Source: Ornithinimicrobium faecis | GTDB taxonomy: Bacteria > Actinomycetota > Actinomycetes > Actinomycetales > Dermatophilaceae | Length of the DNA stretch: 64,000 nt | NCBI RefSeq assembly: GCF_023923225.1 | Contig: NZ_CP099489.1 | Location: 248,001-312,000, forward strand | Reading direction: 5' to 3' | Shown here: piece by piece, positions 32,671 through 41,430 of the stretch | How positions within the stretch are numbered: the stretch's first letter is position 1 | How the letters are laid out: each line of letters begins with the position of its first letter | Notes under the pieces: model-generated | What the model saw: the letters and a program-made list of their open reading frames with translations, nothing else | The model's database searches: none | Told to the model about the DNA's origin: nothing | Position numbers and translations under genes: made by a program

Positions 32671-35481
32671 CTACCTCTCCTCGCCCCGACGGAGCTGGTT
32701 GACCAGGTCGGCCCGGCCGGACATTGCCGCTGACACGGCGATCGCGATGGCGACCGTGACCAGGATGCCCAGGATCACTGGGCCGAGCACGGTCCAGTCG
32801 AGGGCCAGGGTGGGTTGCGTCGCCCCACCGGTCAGGCCGGTCAGGTTGATAGCGCGCAGCAGCAGCCAGGGCACGAGCACGCCCAGCCCGGCACCGACGA
32901 CGAACGCGATCGCCACGAGCGGACCGAGCTCCCAGGCGGTGAGGGCGCGGGCCTGACGCTGGCTCAGGCCAAGCGTGCGCAGGACGGTGAACAACGAGGT
33001 CCGGGCCGCCGCGCCCATCAGTTGCACGAACACCACCGCGAGCGCGGTCAGCACCGTCGTCGCCACGACCGCGGCGGCAAAGAACCAGAGCATCGCGCCG
33101 GTGACCGGGGACTCCTCAAAGGTGGTGAGCTTGTCGCGGGGTGTCTCGGCGAGGGCGTTGGGGACCACCTGGTTGAGGGCGGTCGCGAGCTCGTCGGTCT
33201 GGCCCGGATCGCTCGCCGCGACCAGGACAACCTCCCCCGAGGGGTTCGTGCCCCCAGTGGCCTCCCAGGCCGCGCGGTCCACGACGACGAACGCGCCACG
33301 GGTCCGCACGCCAGCCAGTCCGTCGATGTGCCCCACGATCTCGACCTCGCCGCGCGACCCCAGCGTGCCGGTGCCGGTGTCGGCCTCGAAGCTGCCGCCG
33401 CTGACCACCGGCGTCGTGGACGACCCGGAGAACAGCTCGTCGGGCAGCGGGCCCACCGGGGTGTCGGCCCAGACCTCTTGCAGCGCCTCATCGACGACAT
33501 AGACCGTCAGACCCCGCTCGGTGACCTCGCCGGTCAGGTCGTGGCTGTCGGCTGCGGACCCGATGACGGCGATCTGCTCGACTCCGTCGACCTCGCGCAG
33601 CGGCTCCACGTCCTCCTCGCTCCAGGACGGACCGGACAGGCGCACATCGCCACCTGCGGACTGCCAGGCGGCCTGTTCGGCGCCGGCGCTGATCGTGGAG
33701 GACAGGACCGAGGAGAGCACGGCGACCGAGACGCCCAGGATCACGGCGAGCGCAGGGACCATGCCACCGGCGGGGTCGCGCACGGCTCGGGCGGCCCCCA
33801 GGAAGTTGGTCAGGCCGCGGCGCCCGCGGAAGAACGCCATGACCGCATGCACCGGCACGGGATAGATCCGCAGCGTGATGACGCAGGCGGCCAGGGCGAG
33901 CAGGATGGGGGTGGCTGCCATCAGCAGGTCGACGCCGGTGTCAACCTGGACGGCGACGGCTTCCTCGCCGCTGGCGGCGGGGGTCTCCTCCACGCCCGTG
34001 AGGCCCCGGTCGAACAGGCGCCACACGGCCAGCCCGGCCAGGACCAGCACGACCACCTCGACGAGCACGCGGAGCCGGCTGGCACCCTTGCTGCTCAGGT
34101 CGCTCCGGCTGCTCCGCGAGGCGGTGCTGGCGGTCGCAGCGAGCAGGACCGCTGGTGCCAGGCCGATGAGGGCGACCGGCACCCACTCTGTCCACCCGCT
34201 GGCGTTGGCATTGACCAGGTTCGCGGCATAGTGGCCGAGCACGGCGGCGGGGAGGCCGAGGGCCAGGCCCTCGAGCAGCATCGCGCCGCGCACCTGCGCC
34301 GAGGAGCCGCCACGGGCGGTCGCCAGCGCCAGGGCCGGCTGCCGGCGGGAGGTGATCAGGCGTGCAGCGAGGGCGAACACCGCGAGCGCGACGCCGATCG
34401 GTCCGGCCGCGACGACGGCCAGGATCGAGGCGGTCGCACGCTGCTGCTGGGACAGGCCCTCGAAGGTGCTGAGCACCTCGGTGCCGAAGGTCGTCTGGAT
34501 CGGGGGCTCGGACAGCTCGATGTCGGGGCTGTTGAAGGTGGTGTTCCACCCCTCCTCGCTGTCCGGCACGCGCAGGTCCTGCTGCGTGGCGCTCAACTGG
34601 ATGAGCTGGGCGGTCACCAGGTCCACCTGGTCACCAGGGACGGCGGCCCCGTCCAGCGGATAGAACAGGTTCATGTTGTTGTTGGTGATCGCACCGGTCG
34701 ACCCGGGGTTCTCCGGAGGCAGGTATGCCGTGACGTAGCCGTGCAGACCAGAGTCACCCGAGAAGATCTTCCCGACGGTGGTCGAGTTGGGCATGTGCGC
34801 CCAGCGGGCGGCGTCGGGGTCCGTGGGGGTGAACGTGCCGGTGATCTCGAACTGCTCGAAGACATCACCCGCCTCGAGGTTGAGCTGCTTGGCGGCGTCG
34901 TCGAGCAGGAGGACCTGGATCGGCCCGCTCGCGGTGCCCTCGGGGATGTTCTCGGCCGGGAGCTGCGGACTCTCGTTGAGGACCATCTCGGGCCAGTCAC
35001 CGGACACCAGGTCGACGTGCTCGGCCAGGTGTGGGTCCACCCGCTGCTGGATGTGCACCCGGGCGAACTCGGTGCCCTCGGGCGGGACCAGGCCGGTGTC
35101 GTTCTTGCCGAGCTCGATGAAGAAGTCACCCTGCTGCAGCATCGAGCGCAGCGGCTCGGGCTGGGCCTGCCGTACTTCCTCCAGGCCGTTGAAGACCGGG
35201 CCCCACGTGTCCTCGGCGGACGTGTACTCGCGATCGGCGGCGGGCACGATCGTGGCCGACCAGAACGCTGTCATGTCGCGCTGCTGCGCCGAGAGGGCTT
35301 CCACCTGATAGGGCACCTGGCGGCCGTTCATGTCCAGGATGTAGCGCGGCCACAGCGTCGAGGCCGCCGCCACGAGCAGGACGAGCAGGGCGAGCAGCAG
35401 CGACGGCCACGGGTCGGCGAGGAACTGCTTGCGCAACACGCCAGCTCGACCGGGCAGGCGGGACACGGAGTGCCGACTCAT
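32671..35481 (-). CDS. FtsX/MacB-type ABC transporter permease (936 residues)
   Basis: A large membrane protein with an N-terminal transmembrane helix (about 25-45), an extracytoplasmic domain of about 280 residues, a block of helices (about 350-560), a second extracytoplasmic domain and a closing set of three helices (about 800-920). Two FtsX-like cores in one chain are typical of the duplicated permeases of actinobacteria. The ATG overlaps the stop of the other permease (ATGA). Together with that permease and two ATPases it should form one complex that handles a surface lipid, lipoprotein or peptide; the cargo is unknown. Confidence 0.85.
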   Translation of the reverse strand: MSRHSVSRLPGRAGVLRKQFLADPWPSLLLALLVLLVAAASTLWPRYILDMNGRQVPYQVEALSAQQRDMTAFWSATIVPAADREYTSAEDTWGPVFNGLEEVRQAQPEPLRSMLQQGDFFIELGKNDTGLVPPEGTEFARVHIQQRVDPHLAEHVDLVSGDWPEMVLNESPQLPAENIPEGTASGPIQVLLLDDAAKQLNLEAGDVFEQFEITGTFTPTDPDAARWAHMPNSTTVGKIFSGDSGLHGYVTAYLPPENPGSTGAITNNNMNLFYPLDGAAVPGDQVDLVTAQLIQLSATQQDLRVPDSEEGWNTTFNSPDIELSEPPIQTTFGTEVLSTFEGLSQQQRATASILAVVAAGPIGVALAVFALAARLITSRRQPALALATARGGSSAQVRGAMLLEGLALGLPAAVLGHYAANLVNANASGWTEWVPVALIGLAPAVLLAATASTASRSSRSDLSSKGASRLRVLVEVVVLVLAGLAVWRLFDRGLTGVEETPAASGEEAVAVQVDTGVDLLMAATPILLALAACVITLRIYPVPVHAVMAFFRGRRGLTNFLGAARAVRDPAGGMVPALAVILGVSVAVLSSVLSSTISAGAEQAAWQSAGGDVRLSGPSWSEEDVEPLREVDGVEQIAVIGSAADSHDLTGEVTERGLTVYVVDEALQEVWADTPVGPLPDELFSGSSTTPVVSGGSFEADTGTGTLGSRGEVEIVGHIDGLAGVRTRGAFVVVDRAAWEATGGTNPSGEVVLVAASDPGQTDELATALNQVVPNALAETPRDKLTTFEESPVTGAMLWFFAAAVVATTVLTALAVVFVQLMGAAARTSLFTVLRTLGLSQRQARALTAWELGPLVAIAFVVGAGLGVLVPWLLLRAINLTGLTGGATQPTLALDWTVLGPVILGILVTVAIAIAVSAAMSGRADLVNQLRRGEER

Positions 35482-38400
35482 CGGATCTCCTCGCGATACT
35501 CGTTGTCCAGCGCCTGACCCCGCACCGTCGTGTAGAGCACGACGAGCAGCAGCAGGAGCACCGCCACCAGCGCCCCGATCAGGCCCGCCCAGAGCGGGAT
35601 CTCCAGAGCCAGCGGGGCCGGGAGCTGAGCCTGACCGGCCAGCGTGGTGCTGCGGGACAACTCGGGGACGACGAGCCAGCCGACCAGCCAGCCGGCCACC
35701 AGGCCGAGACCGATCGAGGCCAGCACCACGGAAAGCAGCTCGGCGGTGCGGGCTCGTGCCTGACCACTGGGTGTCATGCCGAGAGCGCGCAGCACCGACA
35801 CCTCAGGGCGGCGCACGCGCAGCAGGTTGGCCGCGACGGCGCCGATGCCGGTCACCGCGAGGAGCACAGCACCGGCCGAGGCGACCCAGAAGACCAGTCG
35901 CACGGCGCTGGCGGCGTCGGTGGTGGCCACCTCGCCGGGTCCGGTCGCCGAGGCGATGCCGGGCAGATCTCGAACGTTGGCCAGCGCGGTGTCCGGGTCG
36001 CTGCTGCTGGCCCACAACTGGTTGGGCCGGGCGAGCGTGTCACCGGTGCTGGTGAAGTATTCGCTCAGGGCGGCGCTGTCGATGAGGGCGCTGTTCGGTG
36101 ACGTGGAGCCCGGCACGGCGGTCACGATCGCCGCGACCTGTCCGGGGATGTTGCCACCGAAGGCCGTCAGGTTGATCGGCATGCCGACCTCGAAGTTGCC
36201 GGTCGCGGCAAGGGTGTGCGTGATCGCCACGGGGACGGCGTTGTCCGCAGCGGGTGGCGCGTCGCCCTCCTCGGGAGCGGCGGGGGCCGGGGCGGTGCCA
36301 TCGGCGCCCTCGGCCTCGTCGTCGGCGGGCTGTTCCGCTCCCTCCTCCGAGGTGGGCGGAGCCGGGGCCACCTCGGCGAGGCCGGGGGACTGCAACGGCA
36401 CCACGACGGCGCCGTCCGGGTCGCGTGTGCCGCCACCCTCCATGCCCACGGTCGCGCTCAGCAGCAGGTCCCCCGGCCCCCTGGTCAGAACCCCTGCAAC
36501 CGGGGGCGCGACGAACTGCTGCTGCTCGTCGTCGAAGGCCGGCAGCTCGTCGGGAATCGGGGTGTCCCACGTGTCCACAACAGGGTCGGCCAACAGGTTG
36601 GTGTCGGCGTCGTCGCCACCGCTGGTGGTCAGACCGGTCAGGGTGAGGTCCACGTCATACAGCGCGTCGCTCGAGCCCCCTCCGGGCAGGTTGGCGACCT
36701 GCTGGAACCCGAGGTCGATCGCCACCAGGGCGCGGCCCGCGCCGGGTGCGACGGGCACCTGGACCTCTGCGGTGCTCTGTGCCGGGGCGGCGGTGATCGT
36801 GGGGGCCTCCGGCGGGTCGCTCACGACGTCGGGCCGCTCGCTGAGCGTGACATCGAACTCGACGGGGATGGGCTCCGCCTGCACGCTGACCAGACTGCTG
36901 CTGCCCTCATCCCAGAACCACAGGACAGGCACGATCTCCCGACCAGCGGTCAACGAGCGCACCACGATGTCAATCTGGTTCCAGGCTTCGTCCTCGATCA
37001 TCTCGGGCGGCAGGGGGTCGTCGGCGACTTCCGGGCCGAACTGCTCGTAGGTCCAGTCGTAGGTCTGGATGATGGCTGCCTGGAGCGCCTCGAGGTCATG
37101 CGGGCTGGTGGTCATCTCGACCGTCAGGTCCAGGGCTGTCGCGGTCTCTGGCAGGGGGACCCCGCCCTCGGGCTGGGTCGGGCCCCGTAGGGCCTCGGTC
37201 ACCTCCGGCACGTCGAGGACGCCGTCCGGGACGCTGACCGCCTGCCCCAGTTGGTCGACCGGCAGCGCGGTGTAGGACACGATGCTGTTGCCGAGACGCC
37301 CCTCGGACAGCCACACGGGGGTGCTCGCGTCGACGCCATCGACCCCGGCCAGGCTGGGCACCGCGGGCAACGTGGTCTGTGACACCGGGGCCGAGGTGAC
37401 CACGGCCCGGATGTCCGCGCCGCGACCCAGGTCTGAGATGCCTTCGCGCAGCTGGGCCGAGGTGCCGGCATACAGCCCGGAGACGGTGGTGGCACCCACC
37501 GCCAGGACGGTGAGCACGACCGGGACGGCATAGACGACGATGCGCCGTGAGACCTGGGCCGAGACCAGGTGCGTCAGCAGGCCACGGGAGCGACGGCTGA
37601 GCGTCTCCACGAAGCGGCCCAACGGGCCGAGCACCATGGTGCCGAGCAGTGCGGCCGCCGCGAGCAGCAGGGCCGGCGCGGCACCGGCAACGAGGTCGGT
37701 GCGCAGCGTGCCGTCGGCGTTGGTCACCAGGGGGGAGCCATAGCGGTTGAGCTGCCACCAGGAGATGGCCGCGGCGCCCAGGGTGAGCACGACCGTCCCC
37801 AGGGCGGCGGCTGCCTTGGTGCGACCGGAGCGGTCGGTCGCAGTGCGCGCCGACAGGGTGCGCACCTGCAGCACGGCGACGGCCACCAGAGCGGCCACGA
37901 CCGCCACTCCTGCCGCGATGCCGGTGCGGATGACGACGCCACTTTGCAGGGACCCGGCCGGGACCAGTTGCATGACGCCCAGGGCGACGGCGGTGCCGAG
38001 CACGGCGGCCAGCACGGCGACGACAACGGACTCGATGATCGACCAGGTCAGCAGTTGCCCGCGCGAGGCACCGCGAGCCACCATCAGCTCGACCTCGCCG
38101 GAACGGGCCTCGGCCTGCAGGCGAGCGATCTGCACGATGGCGATCAGGCTGACCAGCAGCAGCAGCGTGACCGGCACCAGGTTGAGCGCGCGAGCTGTCG
38201 CCAGGTTGCGCGAGGCGGCCTCGGCGGTCGGTGCGAGGTCGCCCTCGACCGTGACACCGCGGACCTCGACCTCGGGGGTGCGCAGCGAGTTGTCCAGGGC
38301 TCCAGCGACCGCAGCGAGCCGGGGCATGTCTGCCGGCAGCACCTTCTCTGCGTCGGGCTGGACGGTGAACCGGACGAACGGGGTGTCACCGAAGTGTGTG

Positions 38401-39041
38401 GTGCCGGCCTCGGGCACGACCAGGGGCCCCACCTGCGAGTCGGCGCTGCCGCCCTCGACCAGCGGATCGCCGAACCAGAACGCCTCCTGGGCATCCATCG
38501 GGCGCCAGATCGCGGTGATCTCGACGCTCGTCCCGCCGACATCGAGCTGGTCCCCGACCCCAACCTCCCACTGGGCGGCCGCGCCCTCATGGAGAGCGCC
38601 CTGGACGACGTCTGAGTCGTCACCCACGGGCCAGGTGCCCTCGACGACCTCAACGCGGTCGGCGAAGTCGGGATCGTCTGGCGTCAGCGCCGGGCCAGCC
38701 ATGACGATGAGCTTGCCGTCGTGATCGGTGACCGTGCGCGGCTCGGAGACGATGGTGCGCTGGATCAGCACCTCGGTCGGTGCGAACTCCTCGCGGATGA
38801 TCTGGTCGGCTGCGGTGGCCTGCGCCGACGGATCATCCGCCAGGCGGGTCTGGACCCGGATCCCGGCCTGGGTGGGGTCGGGAGCGCTCAGCGCCTGCCG
38901 GGCGGCGGTGGTTGCGGCCGCCTCGGAATAGCCGAGGGTGCCAGCGATGATGGCGGTGGTCCCGGCCACGAGGACCAGGATGGTGAGCAACAGTCCGAGC
39001 CCGGCACGTGCACGCTTGATGATCAGCGCAGCAACGCCCAT
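35478..39041 (-). CDS. FtsX-type ABC transporter permease (1187 residues)
   Basis: A very large membrane protein, first gene of the operon. It has an N-terminal helix (about 14-36), an extracytoplasmic domain (about 40-260), a first FtsX core (about 265-500), then a huge outer domain (about 510-970) containing an acidic Pro/Ala/Glu-rich stretch, and a second core at the C-terminus. ATG 39041 is chosen because GGGAGAGGGA precedes it and the protein then begins directly with a membrane anchor; an in-frame start at 39128 would add 29 polar residues. The outer domains are far larger than those of simple MacB permeases, suggesting cargo or partner binding outside the cell. Confidence 0.85.
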   Translation of the reverse strand: MGVAALIIKRARAGLGLLLTILVLVAGTTAIIAGTLGYSEAAATTAARQALSAPDPTQAGIRVQTRLADDPSAQATAADQIIREEFAPTEVLIQRTIVSEPRTVTDHDGKLIVMAGPALTPDDPDFADRVEVVEGTWPVGDDSDVVQGALHEGAAAQWEVGVGDQLDVGGTSVEITAIWRPMDAQEAFWFGDPLVEGGSADSQVGPLVVPEAGTTHFGDTPFVRFTVQPDAEKVLPADMPRLAAVAGALDNSLRTPEVEVRGVTVEGDLAPTAEAASRNLATARALNLVPVTLLLLVSLIAIVQIARLQAEARSGEVELMVARGASRGQLLTWSIIESVVVAVLAAVLGTAVALGVMQLVPAGSLQSGVVIRTGIAAGVAVVAALVAVAVLQVRTLSARTATDRSGRTKAAAALGTVVLTLGAAAISWWQLNRYGSPLVTNADGTLRTDLVAGAAPALLLAAAALLGTMVLGPLGRFVETLSRRSRGLLTHLVSAQVSRRIVVYAVPVVLTVLAVGATTVSGLYAGTSAQLREGISDLGRGADIRAVVTSAPVSQTTLPAVPSLAGVDGVDASTPVWLSEGRLGNSIVSYTALPVDQLGQAVSVPDGVLDVPEVTEALRGPTQPEGGVPLPETATALDLTVEMTTSPHDLEALQAAIIQTYDWTYEQFGPEVADDPLPPEMIEDEAWNQIDIVVRSLTAGREIVPVLWFWDEGSSSLVSVQAEPIPVEFDVTLSERPDVVSDPPEAPTITAAPAQSTAEVQVPVAPGAGRALVAIDLGFQQVANLPGGGSSDALYDVDLTLTGLTTSGGDDADTNLLADPVVDTWDTPIPDELPAFDDEQQQFVAPPVAGVLTRGPGDLLLSATVGMEGGGTRDPDGAVVVPLQSPGLAEVAPAPPTSEEGAEQPADDEAEGADGTAPAPAAPEEGDAPPAADNAVPVAITHTLAATGNFEVGMPINLTAFGGNIPGQVAAIVTAVPGSTSPNSALIDSAALSEYFTSTGDTLARPNQLWASSSDPDTALANVRDLPGIASATGPGEVATTDAASAVRLVFWVASAGAVLLAVTGIGAVAANLLRVRRPEVSVLRALGMTPSGQARARTAELLSVVLASIGLGLVAGWLVGWLVVPELSRSTTLAGQAQLPAPLALEIPLWAGLIGALVAVLLLLLVVLYTTVRGQALDNEYREEIR

Positions 39042-39284
39042 CGTTGTCCCTCTCCCTGCCGTTCCCTCGATGCGGGTCGACCCCTCGACCCAGGGTGCGA
39101 CTGTGCCACGGTGGATCGGTTCGTGCAATGACTTTACTCAAACGTTGTCCATTCGTGACCCCTGCGCATCGAGGCAGCGGCCGTGCACCGGATGACCTCA
39201 TCCCCTCGGCGAAATCGTGGGTGTCGGCGTGCTCCGTGAGAGGATCGTCGACGTTCTAGACCCCCGACGAGGACCTCCCACCCA

Positions 39285-41357
39285 GTGACTTCGCCTTCGC
39301 CCACGCACGCCCGGAACCTGCGACACGACGTCGAGGGTCTCCGGGCGATCGCCGTCGGCACCGTGCTGCTCTATCACCTGCACATGCCAGGCGTCTCGGG
39401 CGGGTTCGCGGGCGTCGACGTCTTCTTCGTGATCTCGGGCTTCCTGATCACCTCGGCCCTGCTGCGCGAGGTTGAACGCAGCGGCACCGTCTCCATCGTG
39501 GACTTCTATGCCCGCCGAGCGCGCCGACTGCTGCCCGCGGCGTCGGTCGTGATCCTGTTCACCCTCGTGGTGGGCTGGTTCGTGCTGCCGGTGAGCGCGC
39601 GCAGCAACCTGCTCAGTGACGTCTTCGGCTCCACCCTGTACGTCGTCAACTGGGTCCTCGCCTCTCGCTCGGTGGACTACCTGGCCGAGGGGTCGGGGGC
39701 CTCGCCGCTGCAGCACTACTGGTCGTTGTCGGTCGAGGAGCAGTTCTATCTGATCTGGCCCCTGATGATCCTGCTGGCCGTCCTGCTGGCAGCGCGATTC
39801 CGTCTGCGCCCGCGCCGCACCATGCTGCTGCTCCTGTCGTTGCTTGGCGTGGCCTCGCTGGTCTGGTCGATCGTGCAGACCTCGGCCAACCCCGCCACGG
39901 CCTACTTCGCGACGACCACCCGCCTGTGGGAGCTCGCCGCCGGGGCAGTGCTCGCCTTCGCCGTTCCCCGCCTGGCCCAGCTCCCGCGCTGGGCGGCGCA
40001 GCTTGCAGTGGCCGCCGGTGTGGCCATGATCCTGGTCTCGGTGACCGCCTATGACCAGAGCACCCCGTGGCCGGGCTCAGCAGCGATCCTGCCGGTGCTT
40101 GGCTCGGTCCTGGTCATTGCCGCCGGGGTGCCAGGACGTCCCACGGTCGTGGGCCGGCTCCTGAGCCTGCCGCCGATGGTGTGGATCGGTGGCTTGTCCT
40201 ATGCCATCTATCTGTGGCACTGGCCCCTCGTCGTGCTGGCTGAGGCGAGGTGGGGAGAGTTGGCCGTCCCGCTCCTGGTGGGTCTGGGTGTCCTGTCGAT
40301 CCTGCTCGCCTGGGCCACCAAGATCCTGGTCGAGGACCCCATCCGGTTCCGGCGCTCGCTGTCCTCCCGGCCCTGGAGGTCCCTGGCCATGGGCGGTCTG
40401 ACGATGGCGATCATCTGTGGGATCACCGGAGCCGCCTGGATCAGCCGCCCCACACTCGACGACAGCATCACGACGCCGGGTGCGGCCGCGCTGGTCGCCG
40501 ATCCGGAGGCAGCTGTCTGGGAGCCGATCACGGATCTGAGCAGCGCCTACACGCAGGCCGGCCCTCTCGAGCCGGACCCGGAGCTGGCCCGTGACGACAT
40601 CCCCAGCTATTACGGCGACGAGTGCCAGATCGCCCAGGGCGAGCCCGACCCCGACCCGGACTGCGTCTACGGGGTCCCCGACTCCGACACCGAGGTGGTC
40701 CTGTGGGGAGACTCCAAACTGGGCCAGTACTTCGCCGGCTACGACGCGATCGCGAAGAACGAGAACTGGCGACTGACGACCTACCTGAAGTCCTCGTGCG
40801 CTGCGACCATCGCCGGCCACCACATGGAGGACTGCAACCAGTTCGGGCGCACCGTCCTCGACACGCTGGTCTCGCAGGAGGACCCGCCGCACCTGGTGAT
40901 CATGAACTCCGGCAGCGGGCCCAAACCAGAGCTCCTCGAGGGCATGACCGAGGCGGCCACCCAGCTGCAGGACGCCGGGATCCCCGTGCTGCTGATGATG
41001 GACAACTCCTCGCCCGGCGCCGAGATCTATGAGTGCGCCGCAGAGCACATCGACGACCTGCGGGCCTGTGACTTCCCACTCCAGGAGCCGATGGGTGGCA
41101 AGCTCATGACCTCGCTGTCGGAGGCGACCGGCGCCACGCTGCTCGACGTCCGGGCATGGATCTGCCCGGAGGGCCCCGAGTGTCCGGTGGCGATCGGTGG
41201 GCAGCTGATCTATCGGCAGGGCAGCCACATCACCGACACCTACGCGCGCACGCTCACGCCCTTCCTCTATCGCGAGCTCAGCGAGCTGGGCTTCACCGAG
41301 GCGACCGCAGAGGAGATTGAGCTCGGTGACGTGCCCCAACGGACGTCGGACCGGTGA
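39285..41357 (+). CDS. Acyltransferase 3 (OafA/YrhL) with C-terminal SGNH domain
   Basis: A 690-residue membrane O-acyltransferase. About ten transmembrane helices (1-400) form the acyltransferase-3 domain, with LRHDVEGLRAIAVG and the active-site-like His in FFVISGFLIT/SVEEQFYLIWP blocks. An extracytoplasmic SGNH domain (about 450-670) follows, with the nucleophile in LWGDSKLGQY. The usual Asp of the final Asp-x-x-His is replaced by Gln in YRQGSHITDTYA. Such proteins acetylate cell-surface glycans. GTG 39285 has GAGGA upstream. It lies next to the glycosyltransferase genes, so their glycan is a likely target (inference). Confidence 0.88.
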   Translation: MTSPSPTHARNLRHDVEGLRAIAVGTVLLYHLHMPGVSGGFAGVDVFFVISGFLITSALLREVERSGTVSIVDFYARRARRLLPAASVVILFTLVVGWFVLPVSARSNLLSDVFGSTLYVVNWVLASRSVDYLAEGSGASPLQHYWSLSVEEQFYLIWPLMILLAVLLAARFRLRPRRTMLLLLSLLGVASLVWSIVQTSANPATAYFATTTRLWELAAGAVLAFAVPRLAQLPRWAAQLAVAAGVAMILVSVTAYDQSTPWPGSAAILPVLGSVLVIAAGVPGRPTVVGRLLSLPPMVWIGGLSYAIYLWHWPLVVLAEARWGELAVPLLVGLGVLSILLAWATKILVEDPIRFRRSLSSRPWRSLAMGGLTMAIICGITGAAWISRPTLDDSITTPGAAALVADPEAAVWEPITDLSSAYTQAGPLEPDPELARDDIPSYYGDECQIAQGEPDPDPDCVYGVPDSDTEVVLWGDSKLGQYFAGYDAIAKNENWRLTTYLKSSCAATIAGHHMEDCNQFGRTVLDTLVSQEDPPHLVIMNSGSGPKPELLEGMTEAATQLQDAGIPVLLMMDNSSPGAEIYECAAEHIDDLRACDFPLQEPMGGKLMTSLSEATGATLLDVRAWICPEGPECPVAIGGQLIYRQGSHITDTYARTLTPFLYRELSELGFTEATAEEIELGDVPQRTSDR

Positions 41358-41417
41358 CCGGGCGCCGGCCACCTTGGCGCGTCCGCGTCGTTTCGGTGAC
41401 GGCGCGCTCCCGCAGAG

Positions 41418-41423
41418 TAGTCT
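41418..41423 (+). promoter_or_regulatory. -10 box (TAGTCT) of leaderless glycosyltransferase gene
   Basis: TAGTCT ends seven bases before the GTG at 41431, where no ribosome site is visible. Confidence 0.5.
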
Positions 41424-41430
41424 CGGCGCC

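Noticed and set aside
32815..35517. 900-codon open frame on the plus strand
   Set aside because: It is antisense to the FtsX-type permease; composition (Gly, Gln, His, Arg-rich) and lack of motifs mark it as a shadow frame.
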